From positions 1-64,000 of the forward strand of contig CAYWUI010000008.1 of NCBI GenBank assembly GCA_964461435.1: a stretch of 64,000 nt of DNA. The letters are read 5' to 3'. The DNA comes from G020354785 sp964461435 (GTDB lineage: Bacteria; Bacteroidota; Bacteroidia; Bacteroidales; UBA10428). The notes beneath the pieces are model-generated. The model saw nothing but the letters and a program-made list of their open reading frames with translations, did no database searches and had not been told where the DNA came from. Every line of letters starts with the position of its first letter. Position 1 is the stretch's first letter. A program made the position numbers and the translations under genes. Of the stretch, positions 44,464 to 52,636 are shown one piece after another.

Positions 44464-45228
44464 TTATCTTACTTTTTTCATATTCTGCTGAGAAAAAAAG
44501 TCATCTGACAGCGGTACATTGAATTTAATTTCATCCATAACAATGATCGTTTTATGCCCTTGCTTGTCGGCGGGGATAAGTTCATACTTTGCCGGGATTA
44601 TCCGGCCATCCATATTTTTAATATCGTATGCCAGTTCTGTTTTAATAAGGTATTCATCCTCATCATAGTATTCAGCTTTCATCCATAGAAAATCATTCAC
44701 GGAAATCCATATATATATTTTCCCCCACACTACTGCAGCATCTTCCAGCGGAATAAGTTCAATTTTATAACATTTTTTTTCGGAAATATCCTCTTCCCCC
44801 AGCTTTTTATGGGTATAGTCAACCACAACAGATGATTCATTCAATAAATCGTCATTTGTAAAATCAGAGCCCATCCATCCCTGGGCCAGCATTGATGGCG
44901 GGAGTTTAATCATTCTGTTTATTGTGGGATTCCAGCTCCACATTTCTTTTTCCCGTTTGAGAAAGGACTGCCCTTTTTCCTTTGCCGGTGCCGTGATTAA
45001 TGCCAGCGAATACTCTGTCCCTTTAGTCCAGTTTTTGAATGCTATTGTTCGCGTCCATGTGGGCCTGACAATTGTCATTGTCATCGCACTGTAACTTGAT
45101 TTTTCCCCTTTCATTTTTGCATCGGCCTTTTGCACAATTTCTTTTGCAGTTAAAACCTGCGCCTGTATAGTGCCTGCAGTAATTAACAATAATATTCCGG
45201 GAAGTAGTAATATTTGATTTGCTTTCAT
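44464..45228 (-). CDS. LolA-like outer-membrane lipoprotein-sorting family protein
   Basis: A 254-residue periplasmic protein with a signal peptide (ILLLPGILLLITAGTIQAQ). The mature protein starts LTAKEIVQKADAKMKGEKSSYSAMTMTIVRP and has the beta-rich, LolA-superfamily layout used for carrying acyl chains (conserved VWGKIYIWISVNDFLWMKAEYYDEDEYLIKT). It is called outer membrane lipoprotein-sorting protein in related genomes. In this operon it sits between the TetR gene and the permease genes, and probably shuttles a lipid-like substrate between the permease and the outer membrane. Confidence 0.88.
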   Translation of the reverse strand: MKANQILLLPGILLLITAGTIQAQVLTAKEIVQKADAKMKGEKSSYSAMTMTIVRPTWTRTIAFKNWTKGTEYSLALITAPAKEKGQSFLKREKEMWSWNPTINRMIKLPPSMLAQGWMGSDFTNDDLLNESSVVVDYTHKKLGEEDISEKKCYKIELIPLEDAAVVWGKIYIWISVNDFLWMKAEYYDEDEYLIKTELAYDIKNMDGRIIPAKYELIPADKQGHKTIIVMDEIKFNVPLSDDFFSQQNMKKVR

Positions 45229-45238
45229 GACTTTGATT

Positions 45239-45823
45239 TTATTTTTTTCTTACATATCTGTTAATTAACGTTTTCTTTATTTCTTCCAGTGGAAAATTAT
45301 CAGGATCTATTATATAATGAAAACTTAATCCATCCAGTATTGCACCGAATAACTTGCTCTCCAGCTCAGGATTTTCATACCCTTTCCTGCGGAAATATTC
45401 CTCCAGCATTCTGAAAATAGGCCCGAGGATATTAAGGAAATCCGTTCCGAACATTTTCAGTACGCTTGGTTGTAAAATAATAGCAAAATAAAGTTTCCAG
45501 TATTTTGTGTTGGTTTTTAAAATTTCAAAAGTCTGGTTAATAAAAAATTCCAGCTCCTCGGTAGTAAGTATCCCGTCATTATTGGGATCAAAAGTCCCAG
45601 TCAGATCTTTTAAACCTGATATAACAATCTCGTGAAGCAATGCCTCCTTGCTTTTAAAATAATTATACATTAACCCTTTGGATATGCCTGCTGATTTGGC
45701 TATTTTACTAATTGAAGTATTGTGAAATCCTTCATCGGCAAAAAGTTCAAGAGCTGCCTCAAGTATTATGCCCCTTTTCTGCTCTCTTATTTGTTCATAT
45801 TGTTGTTCAGTTCTTGGTGCCAT
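45239..45823 (-). CDS. TetR/AcrR family transcriptional regulator
   Basis: A 194-residue repressor. The N-terminal helix-turn-helix is typical: ILEAALELFADEGFHNTSISKIAKSAGISKGLMYNYFKSKEALLHEIV. The C-terminal ligand-binding half is variable. It is the first gene of the minus-strand operon, 10 bases before the LolA-like gene. Two palindromes of the form GACTGAAC-GTTCAGTC lie in its promoter and leader, so autoregulation of the whole transporter operon is strongly suggested. The inducing ligand may be the transported substrate or a membrane-stress lipid. Confidence 0.95.
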   Translation of the reverse strand: MAPRTEQQYEQIREQKRGIILEAALELFADEGFHNTSISKIAKSAGISKGLMYNYFKSKEALLHEIVISGLKDLTGTFDPNNDGILTTEELEFFINQTFEILKTNTKYWKLYFAIILQPSVLKMFGTDFLNILGPIFRMLEEYFRRKGYENPELESKLFGAILDGLSFHYIIDPDNFPLEEIKKTLINRYVRKK

Positions 45824-45837
45824 TTCCGCATCTTTTA

Positions 45838-45853
45838 GACTGAACGTTCAGTC
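45838..45853. promoter_or_regulatory. TetR-type operator 1 (leader)
   Basis: GACTGAACGTTCAGTC is a perfect 16-base palindrome. It lies 15 bases upstream of the tetR start codon, inside the predicted 5' leader. It shares its half-site with operator 2, 68 bases away centre to centre. Confidence 0.85.
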
Positions 45854-45903
45854 ATAAGCTCTGTATTTAAAAAATGCCATTATACATCAGTTTTAATAAG
45901 TTT

Positions 45904-45923
45904 TTGACTGAACGTTTAGTCAA
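45904..45923. promoter_or_regulatory. TetR-type operator 2 (overlaps promoter)
   Basis: TTGACTGAACGTTTAGTCAA is a 20-base palindrome with a single mismatched pair. It overlaps the -7 box on the minus strand at 45921-45928, the place where a repressor would block the polymerase. Confidence 0.85.
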
Positions 45924-45952
45924 ATATAGTATTTTATTTTATCCCTGCCAAA
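45921..45952 (-). promoter_or_regulatory. Promoter of the tetR-transporter operon
   Basis: On the minus strand, TTTG (45952-45949) and TATATTTG (45928-45921) are exact -33 and -7 boxes with a 20-base spacer. The predicted start falls inside operator 2, about 90 bases upstream of the tetR start codon. This is a strong Bacteroidota housekeeping promoter match. Confidence 0.75.
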
Positions 45953-46253
45953 CTTTTTTAAAAAAATATTTTGCCCACCTGCTTAAATTTAGAATTATTC
46001 AAAATAATTGTATCCGGCCCCTTCCTCATTAGATGCACCAATCTCCAACTGATAAACGGTATCCCTGATTAATGAACAGACCGGATTAATAATCGCTGTT
46101 ATATTTAGTATTTAAAATTAAATATTAGTTTTTTATTATATTTATATTTACTTATATCCTTAATATTAAGTCAATTAATTAAATAATATTGCATAGTTTT
46201 TTTATGCATACTTAAATCACAATATTAAGATGTATAATTTTTAAAATTCTGTT
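45953..46253. other. Intergenic region between the tetR and sigma-factor operons
   Basis: About 300 bases of AT-rich DNA separating two divergent operons. I see no open frame or RNA gene. Its edges hold the tetR promoter (left) and the ECF-type promoter (right). The middle contains a run of A/T-rich direct and inverted short repeats without clear meaning. Confidence 0.45.
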
Positions 46254-46279
46254 GTAACAAACCGGATAACTTAAGCGTC
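46254..46279 (+). promoter_or_regulatory. ECF-type promoter of the sigma/anti-sigma operon
   Basis: GTAACA at 46254-46259 and CGTC at 46276-46279 (CGTCAC) form the AAC/CGTC pattern used by many ECF sigma factors, with a 16-base spacer. It lies 22 bases before the sigma-factor start codon. A nearly identical site precedes the barrel gene at 47960, so the factor probably controls its own gene and that target. Confidence 0.6.
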
Positions 46280-46301
46280 ACAATACTGGAATTAAATATA
46301 A

Positions 46302-46787
46302 ATGACTGTAGCGGAATTTAATAAAAGTGTCGATGATTATTCTGACGGATTATATCGATTCATTCTTAAAAACATTAAGGATGATGAAAAAGCAAAAGAT
46401 ATAATACAGGATACCTATGAAAAATTATGGGTTAAAATTTCAGATGTCACCTATTTAAAAGTGAAATCATACCTTTTTACTGCAGCATACCATACAATGA
46501 TAGACTTGATAAGGAAAGAAAAAAGACTTGCAGATTTTGAAAAAATTAATACTGACATGTACTCACATACCAAACAATATACGGGTTTATCAGAATTACT
46601 TGAAGAAGCAGTAAATAAACTGCCTGATGATCAAAGATCCGTTATATTATTAAGGGATTATGAGGGATACTCATACGATGAAATTGCTGATATTACAGGA
46701 TTAAGCGAATCACAGGTAAAAGTATATATATACAGGGGACGTATGTTTCTTAAAAAGTATATAGGTAGTATTGAAACAGTAATTTAG
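46302..46787 (+). CDS. ECF-type RNA polymerase sigma factor
   Basis: A 161-residue extracytoplasmic-function sigma factor. Region 2 spans about residues 11-75 (DGLYRFILKNIKDDEKAKDIIQDTYEKLW) and region 4 about 105-155 (LPDDQRSVILLRDYEGYSYDEIADITGLSESQVKVYIYRGR), with no region 3 or extra C-terminal domain. It is followed after 20 bases by a membrane protein with anti-sigma features. The upstream GTAAC-CGTCAC site suggests that it directs its own transcription. Confidence 0.95.
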   Translation: MTVAEFNKSVDDYSDGLYRFILKNIKDDEKAKDIIQDTYEKLWVKISDVTYLKVKSYLFTAAYHTMIDLIRKEKRLADFEKINTDMYSHTKQYTGLSELLEEAVNKLPDDQRSVILLRDYEGYSYDEIADITGLSESQVKVYIYRGRMFLKKYIGSIETVI

Positions 46788-46807
46788 GTTTATACATTCG
46801 TTATACC

Positions 46808-47875
46808 ATGAATATTAACAGGAAAAATTACGAGGCTTTTATAATAGACTATTTTGACGGGAAACTTGATCCCGTTGAGTCTGCAGAGCTTATCAGCTTC
46901 CTGTCCCAGAATCCCGACCTTGAAGCAGAATTCAATGATTATAAATGTATAAGGTTAAATCTATCATCAACAGCCAGCTTTGATAAAAGTCTGCTAAAAA
47001 AAGATTATTCCGATATTGAAAATATTAATAATGAGAACTTTGAAGAATTTTGCATTGCTAAATTTGAAGGAGATTTAAGTGATCATGACGAGTCCAGATT
47101 AAGAGAATACATTAAAAATAATCCTGAAAAGCAGAAAGACTTTGAGATCTATTCAAATATTCGTCTCACCCCTGATTATAGCATAAAATTTTACGAAAAG
47201 AATAATATTAAAAAGATTAGTCCTTTTGTTCGCAGGAGGAATGTATTATTATATGCTTCATCAATTGCTGCCGCCATACTTATTCTGTTAATGCTTGTTT
47301 TTATGCCCTGGAAAGAGAAAGAAGCATTGTCCGTGAGCCAGGTCGCTGAAAATGTAACAGAAGTAAACAATGCCCCAAGGAAAGAATATGAAAATAATAA
47401 CGTGATTGCTGAAAGTTTAGCATTATCAGAACAAAAAATTGACTCCGGGGAAAAGATCAGGTATAAAAGACCTGAAGAAAAATTGCCCGCCAGGGGCCAA
47501 AATATCAATCAGATTGATAAAAAAGGAACTCCTGAATACCTGACACCTATCTATGTAAATAAAATCAATACTGATAAAAATTCTGATATTATAATGAAAG
47601 CTCCACATATCGCAACAAAAAATTTATATAATAACAAATACGAACCAATAGAATTAGCAGTGCGAAACTTAATAAACACAAGCGATACCGGGGATTCATG
47701 GATTAAGCTCAATAAAATAAATGTATGGAGACTGGCGGAAGCAGGAGTTAAGAGTTTCAATTATCTCACTGAATCTGAAGTACTTATTAGCAAAAAAATG
47801 AATAATGAAGGTAAGGTTGTGGCGTTTGCACTCGACAGCGAATCATTCAGTATTTCATCCAACCGGGGTAAATAA
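46808..47875 (+). CDS. Membrane anti-sigma-like protein with duplicated N-terminal domain
   Basis: A 355-residue protein with one membrane helix (about 146-168), a cytoplasmic N-terminal half and a periplasmic C-terminal half of no known family. The cytoplasmic part holds two gapless 44-residue copies (residues 7-50 and 77-120) that share 15 identical positions, including N-(Y/F)-E-x-F, F-(D/E)-G-x-L, N-P and I-R-L. Such short acidic modules occur in anti-sigma factors of this phylum. Adjacency to the sigma gene makes it the likely anti-sigma factor. It lacks the zinc-binding HxxxCxxC motif. Confidence 0.82.
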   Translation: MNINRKNYEAFIIDYFDGKLDPVESAELISFLSQNPDLEAEFNDYKCIRLNLSSTASFDKSLLKKDYSDIENINNENFEEFCIAKFEGDLSDHDESRLREYIKNNPEKQKDFEIYSNIRLTPDYSIKFYEKNNIKKISPFVRRRNVLLYASSIAAAILILLMLVFMPWKEKEALSVSQVAENVTEVNNAPRKEYENNNVIAESLALSEQKIDSGEKIRYKRPEEKLPARGQNINQIDKKGTPEYLTPIYVNKINTDKNSDIIMKAPHIATKNLYNNKYEPIELAVRNLINTSDTGDSWIKLNKINVWRLAEAGVKSFNYLTESEVLISKKMNNEGKVVAFALDSESFSISSNRGK

Positions 47876-47885
47876 TTTCTTATTT

Positions 47886-47910
47886 GTAACTTTTCTGATA
47901 TTTATACGTC
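47886..47910 (+). promoter_or_regulatory. ECF-type promoter of the barrel gene
   Basis: GTAACT at 47886-47891 and CGTC at 47907-47910 (again CGTCAC) match the site before the sigma-factor gene; the spacer is 15 instead of 16 bases. The start codon of the barrel gene lies about 50 bases downstream. The shared motif makes this gene the best candidate for the sigma factor's regulon. Confidence 0.6.
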
Positions 47911-47959
47911 ACTTCATTAAAATGATAATAATTATTACTAAACTTAAAATTATATAATT

Positions 47960-48883
47960 ATGAAAAAAACAGGAATTTTAGCATTAATGATAATAGCTGC
48001 CATGGGCGCAAATGCCCAGGATGGGGATACGATAAACGAAAACCGGGAAAAAGCATCTGCAGTTATTCTGGAGGATAATGAAGATAATGTCAGTGTAGAA
48101 ATTGACGAGATAGTAAAAGTTAACCAAAGTCATGATACTACAAAAATCGATATAGGAGATAAAGATATAAGTATTATTGCGGATGATAAAGGCACTTCCA
48201 TAAAAGTAACCGATTCAGATGATAACAAAGACAAATCCGAAACAAAGAAAAAGAAGTTCAAGGGCCATTGGACCGGCGTGGAATTCGGTATTAACAATTT
48301 TGTAAATGATAAGTTTTCCATGATAAGGACAGAAGGAGAAGAGTTCATGGATCTTAATACAGACCGTTCATGGAACTTTAACTGGAATGTTAAACAATAT
48401 AGTATTGGATTCGGGACCAACAGGTTTGGGCTTGTAACAGGACTGGGCCTTGAGTTTAACGGTTATCATTTTGACGGCGATAATAATATCCAGGAACTTG
48501 ATGGCAATATTGTCACAAAAGATGATTATCCCAGCTCACTTAGCAAAAGCAAGCTTAAAACAACTTTTTTACGGATGCCCCTTTTAATTGAACTGCAATT
48601 ATTAAACGCTAAAAGGTCAAAAAGAATATATATTTCCGGAGGTGTTATAGGAGGATTAAAACTTGGATCCCACTCAAAGGTTATATACAAAGTCGAAGGT
48701 AACAAGCAAAAAGACAAAATACGCGATGATTTCAATATCAATCCCCTGAGATATGGATTAACAGCAAGAATAGGTTACAGGGCGCTGAATTTATATGGCA
48801 ATTACTACCTGACACCTTTTTTTGAAAAAGATAATGGCCCTGAGCTTTATCCCTTTTCAATAGGATTATCATTTGCCTTTTAA
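47960..48883 (+). CDS. Outer-membrane beta-barrel protein, likely target of the ECF factor
   Basis: A 307-residue exported protein with a signal peptide (MKKTGILALMIIAAMGANAQ). The first third is an acidic, low-complexity linker (EDNEDNVSVEIDEIVKVNQ ... DSDDNKDKSETKKKKFKGHW); the remaining 200 residues show alternating short strands of an outer-membrane barrel (FRMPLLIELQLL, YGLTARIGYRALNLYGNYYL) and end in a phenylalanine (SIGLSFAF). The shape matches PorT-like barrels. It has its own ECF-type promoter and is followed by a good terminator. Co-location with the sigma/anti-sigma pair suggests envelope-stress control. Confidence 0.82.
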   Translation: MKKTGILALMIIAAMGANAQDGDTINENREKASAVILEDNEDNVSVEIDEIVKVNQSHDTTKIDIGDKDISIIADDKGTSIKVTDSDDNKDKSETKKKKFKGHWTGVEFGINNFVNDKFSMIRTEGEEFMDLNTDRSWNFNWNVKQYSIGFGTNRFGLVTGLGLEFNGYHFDGDNNIQELDGNIVTKDDYPSSLSKSKLKTTFLRMPLLIELQLLNAKRSKRIYISGGVIGGLKLGSHSKVIYKVEGNKQKDKIRDDFNINPLRYGLTARIGYRALNLYGNYYLTPFFEKDNGPELYPFSIGLSFAF

Positions 48884-48908
48884 TAACTTTAAAATAAATA
48901 AACAAGAA

Positions 48909-48936
48909 AAGTGCTATATGAATAGCACTTTTTTTA
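48909..48936 (+). terminator. Intrinsic terminator after the barrel gene
   Basis: A perfect nine-base stem (AAGTGCTAT at 48909-48917 with ATAGCACTT at 48922-48930), a four-base loop and a T tract on the plus strand. The A tract on the other side may also make it work on the minus strand, but no minus-strand gene ends there. Confidence 0.92.
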
Positions 48937-48967
48937 TTTTTATATATCAATCATAATACTTTTTATA

Positions 48968-49732
48968 ATGGAATCAGAATCCTTAAATGAAAAAGAATTA
49001 AAAAGATATTCATCCCAGATAAAATTACCATCCCTGGGTATTGAAGGCCAGCAAAAACTAAAGGACGCCAGTATTTTAGTAATTGGCGCAGGCGGCAAAG
49101 GTACTGCTGTGCTTAAAAATCTGGCTACTGCGGGAGTAGGGAATATAGGTATTTCAGATAATTTCCCTGTTGAAGAAAAAAACCTCTCAAAGCAAAGCCT
49201 TTACGGGAATGCAGATATTGGTAAAGAAAAGGCAATTATATCAAGGCAAAAGCTTAAAGAATTAAATCACTTTGTCAATTATGAGCTGTATAACGTTTGC
49301 ATTAACAGGAACAATATACTTGATATTTGCAGAGGATACTCCGTAATAGTTGATGCTACAGATAATTTCCCTGCCAGATATTTAATTAACGATGCTGCTA
49401 TCATTCTTGATAAACCCTGTGTATCCGGTTCAATTGAAAATTCAATGGGAATGGTTTCCGTTTTTAACTTTAACAAAGGTCCGACATTACGATGCCTTTA
49501 CCCGACTATCCCTTCCGGCAATATAACCTCTGAAATGAAAAGTATTTCGGGTATAGGAATTATTTATAATATAGTTGGTACTATAATGGCAAATGAAGTA
49601 TTAAAAATTATATTGCAATTAGATAATATATTAAGTGGCAAATTACTTATGTTCAATATATCAGATTACTCCATCTCATTTAAAAATATAAAATTAAATC
49701 CCGCTAATTTAAAAATACCTGCATTAAAATGA
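48968..49732 (+). CDS. Degenerate E1/MoeB/ThiF-like adenylating-fold protein
   Basis: A 254-residue protein with a complete MoeB/ThiF Rossmann fold: nucleotide loop GAGGKG (40-45), D64, and the ATDNFPARYLIND segment with D132. Important positions differ. The NLxRQ arginine is lysine (NLSKQ, 72-76). The active-site cysteine position is serine (NITSEM, about 188). Of the zinc ligands only one CxxC cysteine remains (C176), and the C-terminal CxxC is absent. No MoaD/ThiS-like partner is adjacent. It may adenylate only, bind nucleotide, or be inactive. It stands alone between a terminator and the hybrid kinase. Confidence 0.85.
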   Translation: MESESLNEKELKRYSSQIKLPSLGIEGQQKLKDASILVIGAGGKGTAVLKNLATAGVGNIGISDNFPVEEKNLSKQSLYGNADIGKEKAIISRQKLKELNHFVNYELYNVCINRNNILDICRGYSVIVDATDNFPARYLINDAAIILDKPCVSGSIENSMGMVSVFNFNKGPTLRCLYPTIPSGNITSEMKSISGIGIIYNIVGTIMANEVLKIILQLDNILSGKLLMFNISDYSISFKNIKLNPANLKIPALK

Positions 49733-49852
49733 ATTATAACGACATCCGTATTTCGTCATATTTAAAAATGTGAAAAAATTTTATCACTTTATTTGTTAAA
49801 TTTTAATTAAATATGATTACTTTCAATGACACAATGATATGGTGTGCCAATA

Positions 49853-52537
49853 ATGCTTAATTCACTAAGATATAGACTTTTAGGCTGGTTCCTGATTTTC
49901 TCTTTATTGATTGCCTGTGTTATTATCCCGGCTAATATTATACTCAACAGAAAAGAAGACAAAATTAATTCTGTTGTTAAAGAAATAAATTCTCTTCATA
50001 TTGATTTCCTTAAAATGTTCAGGCTATCTGATGACTTTTTTTATTCAGAATCTTTTAATCCCAGGTTCTTTATTACTGGGGAAAGCGATATCTTAAACCA
50101 GCATCAGGTTCTTACAAATTCGGTCGGGGAAAAAATTGCTAAAATAAATGGTACAAATGCCTGGAAATCATTTAAACATGATAACGAACTTTCGCAGGTT
50201 ACTGCTGAATTTAAGGATTATTGTATAATTTATGATACACTGGTTTATCTTATATATAAAAAAGGCTATAAAAATTTTGGTCTTGAAGGTGAAATGATAG
50301 ATTATATAAATAGACTCGAAAATAATTCAAAAATCAGTAAAGCCAGAATATTACAAATCAGGCGCAACGAAAAAGACTATTTCTTAAGAAATGATGAATT
50401 CTATATTGAAAACTTCGACAGGCTTTCCCAGAATTTAAAATCCTCAATAGCCACAAATAATCGATTTTCATATAGTGAAAGGTCATTAATTACGTCTATA
50501 TTAGATAATTATATAAATGTATTTCACCTTTTAGTTAAAGTAGATAAGCAAATTGGCATAAAAGACAACTCGGGACTATGGTTTGACCTGCGACAGAAAT
50601 GCACAGTAATAGAATCGCTGCTGGTACAGCTGGAAAATAAATCAGTGAACACCCAGCAGGCATTACTGAGAAAAACCAGCATCTATTATGCTATTTTTAT
50701 AGGGTTTGTTATTTTACTGTCTGTAGTTGTAAGCTACGTTTTATCAAAACACCTGGTATCACACCTTGAGACTTTAACAAGTTATATCTCAAATCTTACT
50801 AAACATAACTTCAGATATATAGATAAGATCAACTTAAGAAATTCTGCAACTGAAATAAGGCAGATATATAAGGAATTCAGAAATATGATTGCCCAGTTGC
50901 GTGTCTGGGAAAAACAGAGAGATACAGCTATAAAAAATGCTGAAGATAATGAGCTTCGGTACCGTGAGCTTGCTGATATGTTACCGCAGAGTATATATGA
51001 AACCGATGAACTGGGCAATTTTACTTATGTTAATAAAGCCTGGCACAAAACATTCGGCTACACTAATGAAGATTTGGATGAAGGACTAAACCTTATCGAG
51101 ATAATAATTACAAAATCAAGTAACGAATTGCTTGGGCACCATAAGATTGAAAATTCCAATTTCATCGCTATAAGGAAAAATGGTTCCAAATTTCCGGCTT
51201 CTGTATATTCTGATAATATTATTAAAGGTAACAGGTTTTGCGGACGCAGAGGTATCATTATTGATATTACAGCAAGAAATCAGTATATAAGTGCCCTCAA
51301 AAAGGAAACCTATAAAGCACAGACTGCCGATAAGCTTAAATCGTCATTTCTTGCCAATATGTCACATGAGATACGTACACCTATGAACTCTATTATAGGC
51401 TTCTCTAATTTACTTTCCTCTGAAGAAATACCTGAAAACCAGAAAACTGAATTTGCCAGTTATATTAAATCAAGTGGAGAGTTATTATTAAAGCTTATTG
51501 ATGATATAATTGATATTGCAAAAATTGAAGCCGGAGAAATAAAAATTGATAAAAAAGAATGTAATATTCTTAAAATGTTTCAGGAGTTGCAGCATACCTT
51601 CAAAGAGATAATCAATAAATCCAGTAAAAAACATTTAAGAATAATATTTAATCCGCCTGATATTAAAGACCTTATTATTAAGACAGATCCATACAGGCTT
51701 AAACAGATATTAGGTAACCTTATTAATAATGCTATTAAATTCACTGATGCGGGTCATATAGAGTTTGGCTATAAAATTCCTAACGAGAAAACGATAGAGT
51801 TTTTTGTTAAAGACACAGGTATTGGGCTTACCAGAGATGAAATTTCAATAATTTTTGAAAGATTTAAAAGGGCTGTAGCATCTGAAGAAAAAAATATTGT
51901 TGGCACCGGTCTCGGTCTTGCTATATCCAAAAACCTTGTTGAACTTCTCGGAGGTGAAATGTGGGTTGATTCACATCCCGGTTTGGGAACAACTTTCTAT
52001 TTTACGCTTCCTTATCTTAAAATAACCAGGATTGATGAGCAATTTTCATATGATGATGATATTTTTCATGATTATGGTTGGGAAAATATAACAATACTGG
52101 TTGTTGAAGATGATAACAATAGTTACTCGCTGTTAAAAGAAACATTAAAGAAAACAAAAGCAAATATTATTCGTGCTAAAAATGGTGAAATAGCTATTGA
52201 TATATGTAAAAGCAATTTAAATATAGATATTGTTCTTATGGATATTCAGTTACCCCAAATGAACGGGTATGAGGCCACCCGCGAAATTAAAAAATTCAGA
52301 AAATCATTGCCTGTAATTGCCCAAACTGCATTTGCTATGGCAGGAGATAAAGAGAAAAGCATAATGGCCGGGTGCGATGACTACATTTCAAAGCCAATAA
52401 ATATTAACAAATTGCTGCCAAAAATAAATCAGTTTCTTGAAAAGGCCAGGACATTAACTCAACCTGCAAATAACAAAGATATTGATACTACCGTTATAAA
52501 GAATAAAACGTCCCATGAATCATTTACTGATTCATAG
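49853..52537 (+). CDS. Hybrid sensor histidine kinase with PAS and receiver domains
   Basis: An 895-residue membrane signalling protein. Two membrane helices (about 10-30 and 280-305) flank a helical extracytoplasmic sensor region. A PAS domain (about 370-485; YRELADMLPQSIYETDELGNFTYVNKAW) precedes the HisKA domain with phospho-histidine 505 (ANMSHEIRTPMNS), the HATPase domain (NLINNAIKFTD, DTGIGL, GTGLGLAISKNL) and a C-terminal receiver with D797 (VLMDIQLPQMNG). It can pass phosphate internally. I start at the ATG at 49853; a GTG at 49844 would add three residues. Confidence 0.93.
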   Translation: MLNSLRYRLLGWFLIFSLLIACVIIPANIILNRKEDKINSVVKEINSLHIDFLKMFRLSDDFFYSESFNPRFFITGESDILNQHQVLTNSVGEKIAKINGTNAWKSFKHDNELSQVTAEFKDYCIIYDTLVYLIYKKGYKNFGLEGEMIDYINRLENNSKISKARILQIRRNEKDYFLRNDEFYIENFDRLSQNLKSSIATNNRFSYSERSLITSILDNYINVFHLLVKVDKQIGIKDNSGLWFDLRQKCTVIESLLVQLENKSVNTQQALLRKTSIYYAIFIGFVILLSVVVSYVLSKHLVSHLETLTSYISNLTKHNFRYIDKINLRNSATEIRQIYKEFRNMIAQLRVWEKQRDTAIKNAEDNELRYRELADMLPQSIYETDELGNFTYVNKAWHKTFGYTNEDLDEGLNLIEIIITKSSNELLGHHKIENSNFIAIRKNGSKFPASVYSDNIIKGNRFCGRRGIIIDITARNQYISALKKETYKAQTADKLKSSFLANMSHEIRTPMNSIIGFSNLLSSEEIPENQKTEFASYIKSSGELLLKLIDDIIDIAKIEAGEIKIDKKECNILKMFQELQHTFKEIINKSSKKHLRIIFNPPDIKDLIIKTDPYRLKQILGNLINNAIKFTDAGHIEFGYKIPNEKTIEFFVKDTGIGLTRDEISIIFERFKRAVASEEKNIVGTGLGLAISKNLVELLGGEMWVDSHPGLGTTFYFTLPYLKITRIDEQFSYDDDIFHDYGWENITILVVEDDNNSYSLLKETLKKTKANIIRAKNGEIAIDICKSNLNIDIVLMDIQLPQMNGYEATREIKKFRKSLPVIAQTAFAMAGDKEKSIMAGCDDYISKPININKLLPKINQFLEKARTLTQPANNKDIDTTVIKNKTSHESFTDS

Positions 52538-52636
52538 GCTCTTCAGGTCTTTGTATTAACACCCATAATATTTGAGATATTTGGACTTACTTGGATGCTT
52601 TTATAATATTTTTACTTCATATTATCGGATTAATAT

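Noticed and set aside
45838..45923. Inverted repeats of a mobile element
   Set aside because: The two palindromes are short, have a shared half-site, no transposase lies between or beside them, and they fit a TetR operator pair better.
49736..49757. Possible third ECF-type site (ATAAC ... CGTC) before the hybrid kinase gene
   Set aside because: The first box is ATAAC and the box-to-box distance is about four bases too short compared with the two good sites.
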